Shown here one piece after another: positions 39,801 through 47,739 of a DNA stretch of 64,000 nucleotides (positions within the stretch are counted from its first letter, which is position 1; every line of letters starts with the position of its first letter). The notes under the pieces were generated by a model. That model was not told the origin of the DNA. It saw nothing but the letters and a program-made list of their open reading frames with translations, and did not search any database. A program made the position numbers and the translations under genes. Origin of the DNA: Pasteuria penetrans (GTDB lineage: Bacteria; Bacillota; Bacilli; Thermoactinomycetales; Thermoactinomycetaceae); NCBI RefSeq assembly GCF_900538055.1, contig NZ_UZAC03000001.1:744001-808000 (forward strand), written 5' to 3'.

Positions 39801-40196
39801 AGGAACAAGAAGGGGGAGTACGAAAGACGACGATACAAGGAGTTGCGGGATTTGTATTTTGATAGGGAGGGGAAAATATGGGAAGAAGCAACCCGTGTAG
39901 CAAGGGAGAGGACACCGAAGGGTGAGGAAGAGAGGAAAGGGTGGATAGGAAGGGTGTTAGAAGAAGCAAAGGAGGTAGAAATAGCGAAAAATAGGAGGAT
40001 TTACATGGAGGAGCTCGTTGAAATGGGGGTTACACATTTGAGGATGTTAGGCGATGCATGGAGGAGTGAAAATAGTGCGAATGAGAAACTTGATACTGTT
40101 CTTCGTGCAATAAACGAGAGGGCGGCACGGAGGGGAGGGGAAGAGCAAGCAGTAATTCTGTTGAAATACCCTGAGAGATCCGCACCATATTACTAA
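36891..40196 (+). CDS. Large secreted repeat/coiled-coil protein (1101 residues)
   Basis: Starts at TTG 36891 with GGAGG 5 bases upstream (ATG two codons later also possible). N-terminal signal-like segment KGYAFSIFFVVPTLWGL, then RSRIKRRSP, a furin-like basic site, and Ser/Met/Asp-Gly low-complexity repeats (SSPMDG). The rest is charged helix. A ~60-residue unit, KIWKEVTRAARREVP to VEIAENREIYIKKLSKIMG, recurs four times at residues about 239, 527, 729 and 996; units 1/2 and 3/4 form two ~480-residue modules, each starting with a low-complexity tract (second: DDDSSRM repeats at nt 38830-38925) and containing NPAELARK(I/T)FGT. No catalytic motif seen and no wall anchor. Unknown family; secreted structural protein or effector. 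Confidence 0.75.
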   Translation: MKMNKINKGYAFSIFFVVPTLWGLSHKSAAFFPGRLAVPDIQNLSSPHGDILLHKENDLERGKPGETRSRIKRRSPRLSTSSTGSSSSTTYESAMDGSFPVDGSSPMDGSSPMDGDSPMDGGSSPTDDVPHTNTGERSISIARAELRRISRGSTGSSSSRTGAKNTKSSSSTTYGSAMEDDGSLVDGSSPPMDGVLHTNTGESLTSVAHAEVLNMRRTFGTWDDFFARNISEAPRTMKIWKEVTRAARREVPGKGKEVEGTAMILRRAKEEVEIAENREIYIKKLSKIMGAEDSDNFRIYNSLLELARNDKKDAYLWLEMALRTEYEKAREGNEKKADVWLEMELRAENERAHKERDWAASIGLFDPETTEATKQGQVGMARVNAKRNEIGYRQPGISATLGFMDDSIPPNSISPTNEDISLANSQQNADGTFTGHSLMRRVKKVGGRTMGIGKENPAELARKIFGTMEGRLETLGEARHRVEVAKDRRRKAELRELGEEEEARRDEERERKRLIDLHSLYFDRDIKIWEEATRVAKERILKGEEERVRKGKIADILGKAEEVEIAKNRRIYMEELAEIGVADLSMVGKAQKEEDYANYFLRVSLREVNNKARREGKEQAIIELDYPETYESATDGRSLMEGGSSTDDDSSRMDDDSSRMDDDSSRMGDDSSRMDDGFPVDGISPTKTVDNRPIPITHTELFNINKTFGTLNDVFPTEILEPLRIERNMKIWKEVTRVARREVPKDGGEEGGTTMMLRKAKEDVEIAENRRTYIEKLTEMGVADSKLLAWSEYDKKNAYLWLEMVLRMEYERAREENEKNAYTWLEKALRTEYRRAQEKEDGRAAIGMKPAPGTMDSTYPTNGGIPPTAPQQNTENTFTSHSSTKAIGKNSMGIKDEIKAIWDHIKDVLFISKGKSNTGVGKTNPAELARKTFGTEKEHSETLREATNRWLGTGYIKHRERSGEGIEGENRNKKGEYERRRYKELRDLYFDREGKIWEEATRVARERTPKGEEERKGWIGRVLEEAKEVEIAKNRRIYMEELVEMGVTHLRMLGDAWRSENSANEKLDTVLRAINERAARRGGEEQAVILLKYPERSAPYY
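38830..38925 (+). repeat. 21-bp coding tandem repeat
   Basis: Units of GACAGTTCCCGTATGGATGAC encode DSSRMDD four to five times in frame; length change would keep the frame. Confidence 0.75.
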
Positions 40197-40630
40197 GGGT
40201 CGTTCCAATGTTTTTGTACGGAATCCCCGGGACCTAGTACCTGAATAAGGCGAAATTCCATGGTACAACACCGTATAATTAAGGGGTTATGAATAAATGG
40301 TGCTGGCGCGGTTAACAAGGTTCACAATTGTTTCTTGAGGTTCCAATAAAAATGGGGAATGATCCTTTGCGGATTCATAAAAATAATTACATATAATTTT
40401 AATAAATCATATTATCCATAGCAGTTCGGTTTCCAAATTACGGCCGGGTCATCGATATTTATAATAATATTCTGAAATATATACACAAAACAAGATGTGA
40501 CCCCTTTCTCCCATGTACATTCGAAACAACTTTTATGTTTCACCTGAAAATTACTGCCAAAGAAACTTGAGGACCATCTGTTATTCCTATACAATCCTCT
40601 TTATACTATAAAAAAGGAGGTTGATAACAG
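40197..40630. other. Intergenic region
   Basis: No supportable gene other than the small frame beginning at 40631. Confidence 0.35.
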
Positions 40631-40801
40631 ATGATCCCAGGGCGTTGTACCATGGAACAGTCGAATTTGAAAGAGGTAGAGGAATGGATGGAATGCTTTG
40701 CGAATCAGTGGCACTGGTGTTCCACCAAAGAAGAAATTAAACTTGCAATCCTTTGGGCAGCATCCGGACGGGTGTGTGCATTTTTCGGAGGGGATTTTTA
40801 G
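40631..40801 (+). CDS. Possible small protein, 56 residues
   Basis: ATG 40631 has a good ribosome site, AAAGGAGG, 10 bases upstream. The peptide is amphipathic and Trp/Cys-rich (EVEEWMECFANQWHWCSTK, LAILWAASGRVCAFFGGDF). No family recognised. Its 3' segment GCAGCATCCGGACGGGTGTGTG nearly recurs at 46736 immediately before an intron 5' end. Too short to be certain. Confidence 0.35.
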   Translation: MIPGRCTMEQSNLKEVEEWMECFANQWHWCSTKEEIKLAILWAASGRVCAFFGGDF

Positions 40802-41049
40802 TCCCACTTTTTTGCTTCCTTGGGTGACCTTTTCCTGTATTTTTTTAAGCATAATTATCTTATTAATTTGTATAGATAGAAAATTCGTTCCCGTCTTCCG
40901 GCCTCCTCTCGTCCATTCTTATTATGAATCCTATAGGGATTGGGAAAAAGGAGATTCTTACTTTACCAAATTTTCAATCTAAATCGCAAAAAACACATGA
41001 TTCCATACTATTTCTGCTTTCTTCCCAATCCCTATGATTCATGCTATCC

Positions 41050-43957
41050 GGGACCGTGCAATTTCTTGTGGGGAATGCCCTATCTATGAATCTAGTCTCA
41101 CCTTTTCGTAAAGCAATTGAGTAACATAATAACATTTTGTTATGACACTGTTCCTGTTTTGGTATCCCAGGGGTATTTATCTTATATTTATAAGGTGTTT
41201 CCTTTAATCACTAATTTATTGTAAATTCAGAAAATAATGGGCTGGACAGGCCGTTGTGAGATTTAGGGGTATAATGGATATTGAGATGGGCGGCGGATAC
41301 CCAGTCTGATGCTGGAAGGAAGGAATATGGTACCTCCGTTCCGTGGAAGAACTCGTCGGATGGAGGGAGTTTCCCGGGGAAAAACCGTCGTGGCGCCTTA
41401 GACGGATTTTCCCCAAAAGGTGCTAGCTAGAAATCAAGGGTATGGACATCGTCCATACAACCCCGCCCTTGTTCCGTGCATAAGAGGGGATGAAAGTCAT
41501 AAGCCGTGGTGGGGAGAGGTTCTCCGTTCGAAATTTCGGACTCGTAGTCAGCAGGGATCGAAAGAAGATCCTCGACAGGCAATGGGTTGGGGTTTTCTTT
41601 TTGTTTCCCCACCCAATAGAAAGCGGTAAGCATCAATTCCTTCATCGCTACCTCAAGACTAACGAATCCACCTTTTTTGCTATTCGTTCTCTCACGAAAC
41701 AGAGCATTCAGCGATTCCGTGTAGTTCGTGGATAGTATATAGGGCAGAAGTATGGGGTTTTGGGTTATGGATGCCGCTTGCAAACTCAAGGAGATTTTTT
41801 TAGGACTGAGCCTTTCCCATGCTTCGCATGTCGCCTTATTTCCAAACCGATACTTCCCTGCACACTCGGACCACCGTTCTAGTGCCTGTCCCATATCCCC
41901 AGACCGTAAGACGTAAGAAGCGTCCTTAGCCATTTCCTTCTTCATACTTTTAGGAGCTGCATTCATGATGTTACGAATCGCGTGAACGTAACATCGTTGG
42001 TGAACCGTATGGTGAGGAAAATGCTTGCGTACAACTAAGGGAAAAGCCCTATGCCCATCTGTGGTAACGATACGTATATCGTTGACATTCAGGCCCCGTT
42101 CCTTTAGTTTCCCTATATGCTGATCATAGGATTCCACATTCTCATCAGGCGAGGGGGTGATCCCTATTATATCCCGCCTCCCCTCCGCCGTGATACCCGT
42201 GCTGACTGCGATCGCCTTCGAAACATAACGACCCTCCTCCCGAATGGGAACAAAGAGGGTATCCATACCTATGGCTGTATATACTGTCGTGCTCAGATCC
42301 CTTTCGAAATATTGTATAGCATCGTTGTAATAAGGTTGCAACCACTGCGAAAGCGTTTCCGGGGGCGTCCGAAGGTTGAATCCTTCCTCCAATAGTTTAC
42401 TAATTTTTCGCAAGGAGAGGCCCGGAAGATAAAGACGATAAACGAAATCTTTGAGGGTATTCTTTGCACTCTGATAACGTGGTAACGAGTACGGTGAAAA
42501 TCCCCATCTTGTCCTAGGAACCTCTAGATCTAGTTCCCCAAACAGTGTGCTATATCCGCGATGATAGACCCCATTCCCCTCATCCTGGGGATATTTCAGA
42601 CAATGGAGGGTTCGATCTACACGCATGCGTAAGTTACATAGGTCCTCGACAACGGGTTTCCAATTCTTTGGGTCGGTTAGAGGGTCTATCTCTGGGATCC
42701 ATGCGTTTTTTAACAATCCAATCAGCGCCCGCATCAAAATACTACCACCGTCGTGATGGAACATAAGGCTAGTAACGCCATTCAGGGGAAAGGAATCCTT
42801 CGTTTTTTCCTTGTGATTCGATGGGCAACACAATAATAGCAGTTTCTCAATCAGATGCCTAGATTCCTCCCACTCCTTGGGACCCCATGAGGTAATTCCC
42901 TCCTTGAGATCATCGAAAAAACGTTGAGCACGTAAGAATCGATCCCGAGTTTTTGGATCGTGCAATTGATGATATCCATCCCCTTCGGATCGTGCATTCC
43001 CCGGACCTTTATCTTTTCCGTCACGCAAAGTTATGGATGGAGAATCCTCGATCAGTGGGTTGTGTTCCGTTTCTTGGGGGGCAGGGGAAGGATTCGTACT
43101 ATGTAATTTCCCAATCTCACCGGCTACCGCAGACCATTTTGTGTCCTTATTCCCTGCTGCCATTGCCGTTGCCTTGTTGGCTAGGGCCAGCTTCTCGTTT
43201 GCCATTGCCATTGTCTCGTTGGCTAGGGCCAGCTTCTCGTTTGCCATTGCCATTGTCTCGTTGGCTAGGGCCAGCTTTTCGTTTGCCATTGCCACTATGG
43301 TCCTATCGGTTAGAATCAGTTTCTCATCTATTAAGACATTATGGCTATGACAGAAGGGACACGTACTTTTCAGTGTTTTTCCACAATACGGGGAGTCAAT
43401 GGACCGGTCGCCTATCTTCATCGAATTTCTAGCTATCCATGACTCTTCTTTTTGGATATTGATTTTTCCTGATAATGTTGTATTATGGGTGTGGATGCTC
43501 ATGTTTTCCCTCCTCTGAGTTTATTGTTTGTTGATGATCAATATTCTATCAGAGATAGGGGGCATGAGTCATCCCCTTTTTACATAATAACGCTTCATTC
43601 TTTTTCACTGCAGATCGTGCGATCGTGCCCTATTTGTTGATCAGATCGCTTTGTCCATGGTAATGGTAATGGAACCTTGTTCCATCTTATCCGTAATGTT
43701 GACAACATTACGGATTTTTTGTTGTTTTTGTACGTACCATAAACAGGATGGATCTTACTACAACACAATGTTCGTCTTCCGCGCAAGGACCTAGTAAAAA
43801 TTTTATAAAAATTCATATGAAATAAGATAAATACCCATGGGATACCAAAACAGGAACAGTGTCATAACAAAATGTTATTATGTTACTCAATTGCTTTACG
43901 AAAAGGTGAGACTAGATTCATAGATAGGGCATTCCCCACAAGAAATTGCACGGTCCC
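41050..43957 (-). mobile_element. 2.9-kb IS256/Mutator-type element with ~136-bp terminal inverted repeats, copy 1
   Basis: Begins GGGACCGTGCAATTTCTTGT and ends with its complement; the inverted identity continues for about 136 bases (41050-41185 with 43822-43957) with about one mismatch. One transposase gene occupies the interior. A CCGTAATGTTGACAACATTACGG palindrome with a T-run lies at 43688-43712. The immediate flanks (TGCTATCC / GGCCTGAA) show no target duplication. Copy 2 at 50266 is almost identical except for a 48-bp segment missing here after 41316. Confidence 0.88.
41427..43502 (-). CDS. Mutator/IS256-family transposase, 691 residues, copy 1
   Basis: DDE transposase. Catalytic features in the C-terminal half: Asp in AIGMDTLFVP, Asp in VTTDGHRAFPLV, the C/H motif HQRCYVHAIRN, and Glu in NYTESLNALFRERT. 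IS256 transposases are about 400 residues; this one has an N-terminal extension with a Cys cluster (CGKTLKSTCPFCH, possible zinc finger) and a 14-residue heptad-like repeat (NEKLALANETMAMA, three times), a likely coiled coil for multimer assembly. ATG 43502 follows GAGGGAAAAC. Near-identical to copy 2, so a recent transposition. Confidence 0.9.
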   Translation of the reverse strand: MSIHTHNTTLSGKINIQKEESWIARNSMKIGDRSIDSPYCGKTLKSTCPFCHSHNVLIDEKLILTDRTIVAMANEKLALANETMAMANEKLALANETMAMANEKLALANKATAMAAGNKDTKWSAVAGEIGKLHSTNPSPAPQETEHNPLIEDSPSITLRDGKDKGPGNARSEGDGYHQLHDPKTRDRFLRAQRFFDDLKEGITSWGPKEWEESRHLIEKLLLLCCPSNHKEKTKDSFPLNGVTSLMFHHDGGSILMRALIGLLKNAWIPEIDPLTDPKNWKPVVEDLCNLRMRVDRTLHCLKYPQDEGNGVYHRGYSTLFGELDLEVPRTRWGFSPYSLPRYQSAKNTLKDFVYRLYLPGLSLRKISKLLEEGFNLRTPPETLSQWLQPYYNDAIQYFERDLSTTVYTAIGMDTLFVPIREEGRYVSKAIAVSTGITAEGRRDIIGITPSPDENVESYDQHIGKLKERGLNVNDIRIVTTDGHRAFPLVVRKHFPHHTVHQRCYVHAIRNIMNAAPKSMKKEMAKDASYVLRSGDMGQALERWSECAGKYRFGNKATCEAWERLSPKKISLSLQAASITQNPILLPYILSTNYTESLNALFRERTNSKKGGFVSLEVAMKELMLTAFYWVGKQKENPNPLPVEDLLSIPADYESEISNGEPLPTTAYDFHPLLCTEQGRGCMDDVHTLDF

Positions 43958-44101
43958 GGCCTGAAAGGTATAGAGAAAGATAGATACAAGGGTTCGGGTT
44001 GGATTCCCAATTAACATTTTTAAACAAATAAAACCCTTCTCCTTACTGGAGCGGGTTTTTTGACGTACGGAGGTTCCGTACAGAAAGATCTGACCGTCCC
44101 C
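43958..44101 (+). repeat. 144-bp repeat with two hairpins, copy 1
   Basis: GGCCTGAAAGGTATAGAG to GATCTGACCGTCCCC. Contains AAAACCCTTCTCC..GGAGCGGGTTTTTT (terminator-like) and GTACGGAGGTTCCGTAC. Begins exactly at the end of the 2.9-kb element. Other copies at 55156 and 55909. Confidence 0.75.
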
Positions 44102-44354
44102 GATCTTCTCATAGTACTTATGGTCACACCAGCAACCACAATAATGTCTAAACCATTCATCAATTACGACTTATTTTGACATTGAGGGCAAAATGATTGA
44201 GGCGATCAGATTTACATAAATAGGAATATAAGAATACATAAATTTTTTTATGAAATACATAAATAACCATCAAATCCCAATTTTAGGTTATTCTGGCTAT
44301 CCCATTCACCGGGAAAATCATCATAACTGGATCTATCCTCAGGCCCATAGACCC

Positions 44355-45296
44355 CTAATAATTAATTATAGAAATAATAAATGTAATTATTATAATACAA
44401 AAAAATGATATTATAAAAAACTTATATTTGTGAAACCAAGCTTCTGATTTTTTTCGCAAATCAGTAACAAGGTACATTCTTCCGAAATCGTCATAAAATA
44501 TAGAGGTAATGGATAATTCGCTGCTCCCTTCCCTATTAGCAAAGGATTTCAGGAGAAAGGGTCGCTTACCAAGCAAAAAATGGGCAAAAGTAGGGAATAT
44601 CCTAAATGAATATACCGCCGCGATTATTACCAAAAATCCATTATAAGATATATAATACCAATGAATATATAAGTATATAGGTATTACATATAGAGATAAG
44701 AAGGCTATACTCATCCCAGTAAAGGAACGAATATCCACCTCCTCCTTAATTTCCCCGGCGCACCAATGACGTTCGCGAAGAATCTGCCAATGCAAACTTC
44801 CCCACCAACCCACAATTCCTAGGGTTAATGCGGTGAAGGATTTTTGCTCCCATGCGGAAAAAGCCATAGTAATCAAAAACCAAACAAATCCCACCCATGA
44901 AACAACATGCCATTGTAGCCTAGTTACACCCCTTTCCTGCGCTATCTCTAAGCATTTTAACCGGTGGGTACGTATCAAATCAATTCTCTTATACACATAC
45001 AACAAATAACTCCGAACGACACCCCATAACGGTAATACATGTGTTGTAATCATAAAAATGAATAATAGGAAGCTCCAATCCAAAGCACCAAAGTGTGGGG
45101 AAAAGGAAGATAAAAGGGATCCAAATTGCACACCATAGAGGCTAATGTGTAGAAGCATTAGCATATGGAACAAAAAAGCCAAAAATCCGAATCGTAATAC
45201 AACATTCCACGCGTGTGAGGAACTTTTTCCCCTAGAAGGGGGGTTAGAGAAACCCTGTTGCACGCAGCCTTCACACCCCTTTTGGATAAAATTCAC
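44355..45296 (-). CDS. Polytopic membrane protein of unknown function
   Basis: Up to 313 residues with about six or seven hydrophobic helices (e.g. VVLRFGFLAFLFHMLMLLHIS, WSFLLFIFMITTHVLPLWGV, FVWFLITMAFSAW, FTALTLGIVGWWGSLHW, IIAAVYSFRIFPTF, FFIISFFCIIIITFIIS). The GTG at 45296 lacks a clear ribosome site; GTG 45263 after AAGGGGTG is an alternative. It is the next gene after the Cys-rich precursor on the same strand, 270 bases away. That placement suggests an immunity, maturation or export role, as small-peptide loci often carry one polytopic protein, but no family is recognised. Confidence 0.6.
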   Translation of the reverse strand: MNFIQKGCEGCVQQGFSNPPSRGKSSSHAWNVVLRFGFLAFLFHMLMLLHISLYGVQFGSLLSSFSPHFGALDWSFLLFIFMITTHVLPLWGVVRSYLLYVYKRIDLIRTHRLKCLEIAQERGVTRLQWHVVSWVGFVWFLITMAFSAWEQKSFTALTLGIVGWWGSLHWQILRERHWCAGEIKEEVDIRSFTGMSIAFLSLYVIPIYLYIHWYYISYNGFLVIIAAVYSFRIFPTFAHFLLGKRPFLLKSFANREGSSELSITSIFYDDFGRMYLVTDLRKKSEAWFHKYKFFIISFFCIIIITFIISIINY

Positions 45297-45565
45297 TTAT
45301 TTTTCTCATCCATATGTTTTAGGGGATCCGTTGTGTTAATCGTTTTTGCATAGTTTTTCTGAGATCCCCATTACCCAAATGGAGCGGAACTATTGTCTAT
45401 CCACAAGGAATTTTCATCAGATAGGACTTCTCCCCGTCCAAAAACCTGTGCAATTTGTATTTGTGCAACGCACCCATGGGGAATTCCCACCATACAACAC
45501 TATAAGGGTAGACTAATGCAGAACCACCGACACATATCCGCTGGTTAAATTGATGTCCCCCTTAA

Positions 45566-46585
45566 TTACCTAGAAAAACCGAATGCCTCACACCCATGCT
45601 CACATAAATGTGCCGGTACCAAGTAACATATCACCGCGTGTATTACAACGCATGCGGCAGAACAAACAGCTGCCGGTACCACGAAGGCAAACGTGTTCCA
45701 ACAAAACCTTACACAACGGGGCACAACCTTGAGAATCCATTTGTAACCTGCTGCACCACATGCCCAACCTAATAACCATCCACATATACCGCTACAGGAA
45801 TAGGGATTCCTCTTCACACGGGTTCTATCTGCCCCTCCCTCCTGAAAATCAGCCATATTGCCGCCATAACCCCCAGAAACTATAGACTGATCCTGTTCAG
45901 CAGACTCAAAACTCCCATCTTCTCTAAATAAGTAGAGCTTTTTCCTACCATTTTCCTGTGAAATTTCAGCCAAAACAGTAAATGGTTGTTCCTCCTCAGA
46001 ATCCACTGATGGGTCTGAATTTGAATCAATTTCCCGGCGATGACGACTTTCCCCATAAACTCCCCCAACAGACGGCAGCTTAACAATGTCCCCTACTTTG
46101 ACCCCCTCCTTATGTAGGTCGTAAGATAAAACTTGTATAGATAAACCGCCCCACGCCTTTTCTATCGATTCTTTCACATTATCCGGGGCATCTTCCTTAA
46201 CTTTCATCTGTACACCATGGGCCACTTTTTCACTTACCCGCAAATCTTCATCTACAAGACTCGCCAATTCCATCATTTGGGCATGCAGATTACCAACAAT
46301 CATACTGGTTGACGAATCAATTTTGTTCATTTCCAACCACGAGACCACCTCCTCAGTTGCTTTCTCAGCCTCTAAACAAGGTGACTCCACCGAAGTTTTA
46401 TCATCATCAGCAGCGGGGCGCCCTGGTATTTTCTGCGCGTTTCTATCATTACCAGCCTTAACTCCATCTGACCCAAGAACCCCACCTTCGGTCCCGTAAA
46501 CAGAATTGGAGAGTGTAAACATCAAAACGCAAACGGAACATAAAGGGCTAACAATATACCTCCAGGATTTAAAAATCCAGTACAA
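45566..46585 (-). CDS. Secreted precursor with Cys-rich, bacteriocin/toxin-like C-terminal domain
   Basis: 339 residues from TTG 46585, 11 bases after GGAGG; the frame is open to 46687. Signal peptide YWIFKSWRYIVSPLCSVCVLM with cleavage near SVYG-TE. Residues about 30-250 form a soluble acidic proregion (KATEEVVSWLEMNKIDSSTS, KVGDIVKLPSVGGVYG). Furin-like sites occur at SRHRRE and TRVKRN. Everything after RVKR is a hydrophobic, Cys-rich ~85-residue tail with ten Cys (SCSGICGWLLGWACGAAGY, RCVRFCW, AAVCSAACVVIHAVICYLV, HLCEHGCEAFGF). The Cys-pair plus Gly/Ala helix pattern recalls halocin C8-like peptides and distantly SdpC. Bacteriocin or host-directed toxin is inference. Confidence 0.6.
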   Translation of the reverse strand: MYWIFKSWRYIVSPLCSVCVLMFTLSNSVYGTEGGVLGSDGVKAGNDRNAQKIPGRPAADDDKTSVESPCLEAEKATEEVVSWLEMNKIDSSTSMIVGNLHAQMMELASLVDEDLRVSEKVAHGVQMKVKEDAPDNVKESIEKAWGGLSIQVLSYDLHKEGVKVGDIVKLPSVGGVYGESRHRREIDSNSDPSVDSEEEQPFTVLAEISQENGRKKLYLFREDGSFESAEQDQSIVSGGYGGNMADFQEGGADRTRVKRNPYSCSGICGWLLGWACGAAGYKWILKVVPRCVRFCWNTFAFVVPAAVCSAACVVIHAVICYLVPAHLCEHGCEAFGFSR

Positions 46586-46745
46586 TAGCCATCGCACCTC
46601 CCCTTTTCTTGTTATTCGCCTATAAGGGTTACCAGACTTACCTAAAACTTCCCCGGCTATGGGCCCCCCTAGCTGAAAATATAGCATACTGAATATAATT
46701 TTCGCAATAATTGGCCGATTTCAGGCGCGCCGAAGGCAGCATCCG

Positions 46746-46830
46746 AACGGGTGTGTGTGTCAGGAAGTCGATCAAGAGATGAAGGTTGCTCGGCCCTTCG
46801 TAACCGGCTGATAGGTAGCGGGTTACAAAC
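46746..46830 (+). mobile_element. Group II intron 5' fragment
   Basis: GTGTGTCAGGAAGTCGATC through GGCTGATAGGTAGCGGGTTAC matches the first ~85 bases of the 26.9-kb introns, then stops at the dispersed repeat. A one-ended fragment. Confidence 0.65.
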
Positions 46831-46920
46831 CGCGGCTCTTGGCCAAACTTCGGACCCGGAATATCCTTGGGCGGTTTTTTTCTACTCTGAATTTTAAGGA
46901 TGAATTAGGTGGGGCCCATT
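46831..46920 (-). repeat. Dispersed repeat copy C (empty intron site)
   Basis: Minus-strand copy with the uninterrupted join CCGAAGTTTGGCCAAGAGCC, matching the exons of the outer intron at 26910-28025. Confidence 0.7.
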
Positions 46921-47100
46921 CTTCTCCATAATTAGTTTGTTTATTCAGTTTATTGTACACGAGCCCATGCCGAAGAGCATCTGTCTCTATTAATTTATAA
47001 AATAAATAGAAACAAAAGTATGTGCTTTTTTCTATTATGTATACAAAATTATTTAATGAATTTTTATTTTATTTTATGCTTATTAAACACTATATTAATC

Positions 47101-47460
47101 TTATGAAACATTCCGGCAATTTACCCCCTGATCGTTTTCCAGGTGGCTATTGCGACATACGATAGCAAGGTTCTCATAGTTCCTCCAAATCCTAACCCCA
47201 AAACGTTGGCGAAAGTCAAGCTTGGTGGCACAGTTCTTTCCCTCTATAAGGGCATTGGTAACCTTGTCTCCTCGATGGTAATTTGCAATGGACTGTTTCC
47301 CCCTCTGTAGGCTCTCTGCACCTTTTCTAATGTTCTTGTGGTCGTGCTGTAATCCTACCCCGATGAGAGCGTGCAGATTATTGTAAGCCTTGGTGCTACC
47401 GCGAAAAAAGGTATCAAACTTATTAAAATATTTTTGTAGATTAAATGATGTTATCTGGAA
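47101..47460 (-). pseudogene. C-terminal fragment of a repeated gene of unknown function
   Basis: An uninterrupted frame of about 120 residues without a start codon, ending at TAA 47101-47103: contains FNLQKYFNKFDTFFRG, NNLHALIGVGLQHDHKNIRK, QSIANYHRGDKVTNALIEGK, FGVRIWRNYENLAIVCRN. Better preserved than the 26270 copy, which lies in opposite orientation. Basic and likely nucleic-acid binding by composition; family not recognised. Confidence 0.6.
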
Positions 47461-47739
47461 ATGTTTATATTGTTAATGGATATAAAAACAGTCTGTTTGG
47501 GTATTTCCAGCGTAAGTTCTTTGGGGTGGAAAGGTACCCCTTTCTGGGGGATTGCACCTGAAAATTTCGTGCGATCGGTTATTTTTTTTGAACCACCGAA
47601 ATCACCGTGGAATCATAGGAACCGGTTCCTATCTCGCCCCTTTTGCGCACACTAAAGAAACCGACATAAAGTCGAATTTTATTTTTTATTTAAATATTAT
47701 TATATATTAAACCCTATGTAGTTATGGGTGATCTTATCC

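Noticed and set aside
42117-43432. Plus-strand frames inside the 2.9-kb elements (and the matching ones at 51.4-52.7 kb)
   Set aside because: Antisense shadows of the transposase; the repeated LGPASRLPLPLSRW pattern comes from its coiled-coil repeat.
41042-43965. Target-site duplication for the 2.9-kb element copy 1
   Set aside because: The 8-9 bases on the two sides do not match; the same is true for copy 2.
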